A stretch of DNA of 64,000 nt from Acanthococcus lagerstroemiae (taxonomy: Eukaryota > Arthropoda > Insecta > Hemiptera > Eriococcidae): NCBI GenBank assembly GCA_031841125.1, contig CM063113.1:42686197-42750196 (forward strand), written 5' to 3'. Each line of letters begins with the position of its first letter. The first letter of the stretch is position 1. Both the position numbers and the translations under genes were made by a program. Below are positions 63,072-64,000 of the stretch, piece by piece. Below the pieces are notes generated by a model. It was not told the DNA's origin and made no database searches. It saw only the letters and a list, made by a program, of their open reading frames with translations.

Positions 63072-64000
63072 AAGTGTAAGCGATCAGTCGTATTTTCATG
63101 CGTTCATCTGCGGTGTAAAGTGATCTAGTGCGAACTCAATCTCGTTTCGAACTAAAATATACGTACGTAAATAAAATACGCGTGTGTATAACTTGCGAAG
63201 TAATACGTGAACGTGCAGTTTTTCGTCGGGCATACTTCATACAAATAACGAGATGGACAGCGAGAATCAGCAGGTCACTGTGGCGAGGTAGATTTTAAGC
63301 GAAATGATGGATCAAAAACTTTCGAGTATAACCGAAGTCAACGAGGAAAACGTGAAACTGAAGAAAAGGATAGACCTTCTCGAGGCAAAGGTGGAGGACT
63401 TGGAAAACTACTCGAGGAGCAACAAGCTCGTAATATACGGTATTCCAGATAGTCAAGAAGAAGGTGCCATAAACGTGGCGATCAAAACCAGCAGAGCGAT
63501 TGGAGTACAGTTAAATTCCGAGGAATTTGACACAGCGCAGAGATTGACCTCGAAATCAGTATCTTCCCCCTTTGTAATAAAAATCGTCAGTCGCAACAAA
63601 CGGGAAGAAATCGAGAGAAAACGGAGGGAAACGAAACCCAGTGCGGATTTGTTAGGAGGAAGCAGCGATACGAAACTAACATTCAGGGACCGCCTATCGC
63701 TGAAGGGACGGCAGATCCTCAAACGGGCAAGGAAGCTGTGGGATGGATTCATCGGCTGGACGAGAAATGGGAGAGTGCTATGTCGGTACAAGGATGAGAA
63801 CAGTCGGACCATCCCCTTGAAATCGCCGGAAGATGTGGACGATCTATACGAAGGAGAAGGCGTACACTTCGACCGCGAGAGAAAGTACCAAGGTAAAGAT
63901 CAAAATCAAGTAAACTTGTCAAACGGGAACCAGAAACTGACTCTGGAAGACTGAAGTCCGAACACGACGGGTAGAGCAGTGGCGTAGGTGAGACCTGTCG
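63072..64000 (+). mobile_element. LINE 5' end (5' UTR and ORF1), runs off window
   Basis: After the right target duplication of the hAT element comes about 180 bp of non-coding sequence with CpGs, then ORF1. The sequence after 63957 is the start of the ORF1-ORF2 gap. The 5' boundary could also lie left of the hAT element if that inserted into the UTR. Confidence 0.75.
63253..63954 (+). pseudogene. LINE ORF1 protein, one nonsense codon
   Basis: The likely original start is ATG at 63253 (MDSENQQVTVAR), interrupted by TAG at 63289 and then open without a break to 63954; the internal ATG at 63304 gives 216 residues. The order is a coiled coil (LKKRIDLLEAKVEDLENYSR), then KLVIYGIPDSQEEG, FDTAQRL, PFVIKIVSRNKREEI and an RNA-binding-like end with GRVLCRYKDENS. 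This is the esterase-less, coiled-coil ORF1 type of Jockey/CR1-like LINEs, which coats element RNA. A single lesion makes it the freshest LINE here. Alternatively translation from 63304 is functional. Confidence 0.88.

Overview
This window is animal nuclear DNA, almost certainly insect. It is a stretch of the Pax6 gene eyeless (ey), on the + strand, with introns that are a graveyard of nested transposable elements. The evidence for the gene is three spliced exons: one coding the PAI-to-RED half of a paired domain (1702-1882), one completing the RED subdomain and running into the linker (21832-21989), and a further linker exon (22067-22179). Splice signals and codon phases agree across all three. 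The residues match eyeless better than its paralogue twin of eyeless. The upstream paired-box exon and the homeodomain exon were not found and should lie outside the window, so 22180-64000 is best read as one intron or gene-body sequence longer than 41 kb. No other host gene was recognised on either strand.

Layout. 1-1701 holds a tRNA-derived SINE and a 314-bp foldback. 2845-7183 is a repeat composite broken by a degraded LINE, which itself carries a SINE and a hAT-type MITE, both with exact target-site duplications (TSDs). 7184-8907 is CpG-rich unique sequence. 8908-12416 is a composite bounded by hAT-like ends with LINE and SINE fragments inside. 12600-15290 holds tandem repeats, a LINE tail and a SINE split by a MITE. 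15857-20710 is a 2.43-kb tandem duplication (about 99.7% identical) carrying a decayed Helitron PIF1 helicase. After the exons at 22 kb come a hAT MITE (22911-23282), CpG-rich unique sequence, a 2-kb AATTA-rich minisatellite (26282-28318) with an LTR-like cassette and a LINE tail, CCATGG repeats, another LINE split by a MITE (34405-35430), a 929-bp TIR element (36015-36943), a foldback (44845-45427), and about 4 kb of degenerate GACTC repeats (46880-49850, 54190-55250). The distal part holds a Penelope-like element tail with a GIY-YIG domain (53520-54200), a SINE (55437-55655), a 0.9-kb direct repeat pair (57381-58240, 60273-61190) around a foldback with another element inserted in it, a complete non-autonomous hAT element (61583-63063), and the 5' end of a LINE with a nearly intact ORF1 (63253-63954).

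The host information is the ey gene. Blocks of unique CpG-rich intron (about 7.4-8.9, 15.5-16.4, 23.4-24.7, 30.7-31.6, 37.4-38.6, 43.7-44.7, 50.2-50.8 and 55.8-56.3 kb) are the best candidates for ey regulatory DNA, by elimination only. Almost everything else is mobile-element history, in which insertion order can often be read from TSDs. Insect order cannot be decided from what I can see.
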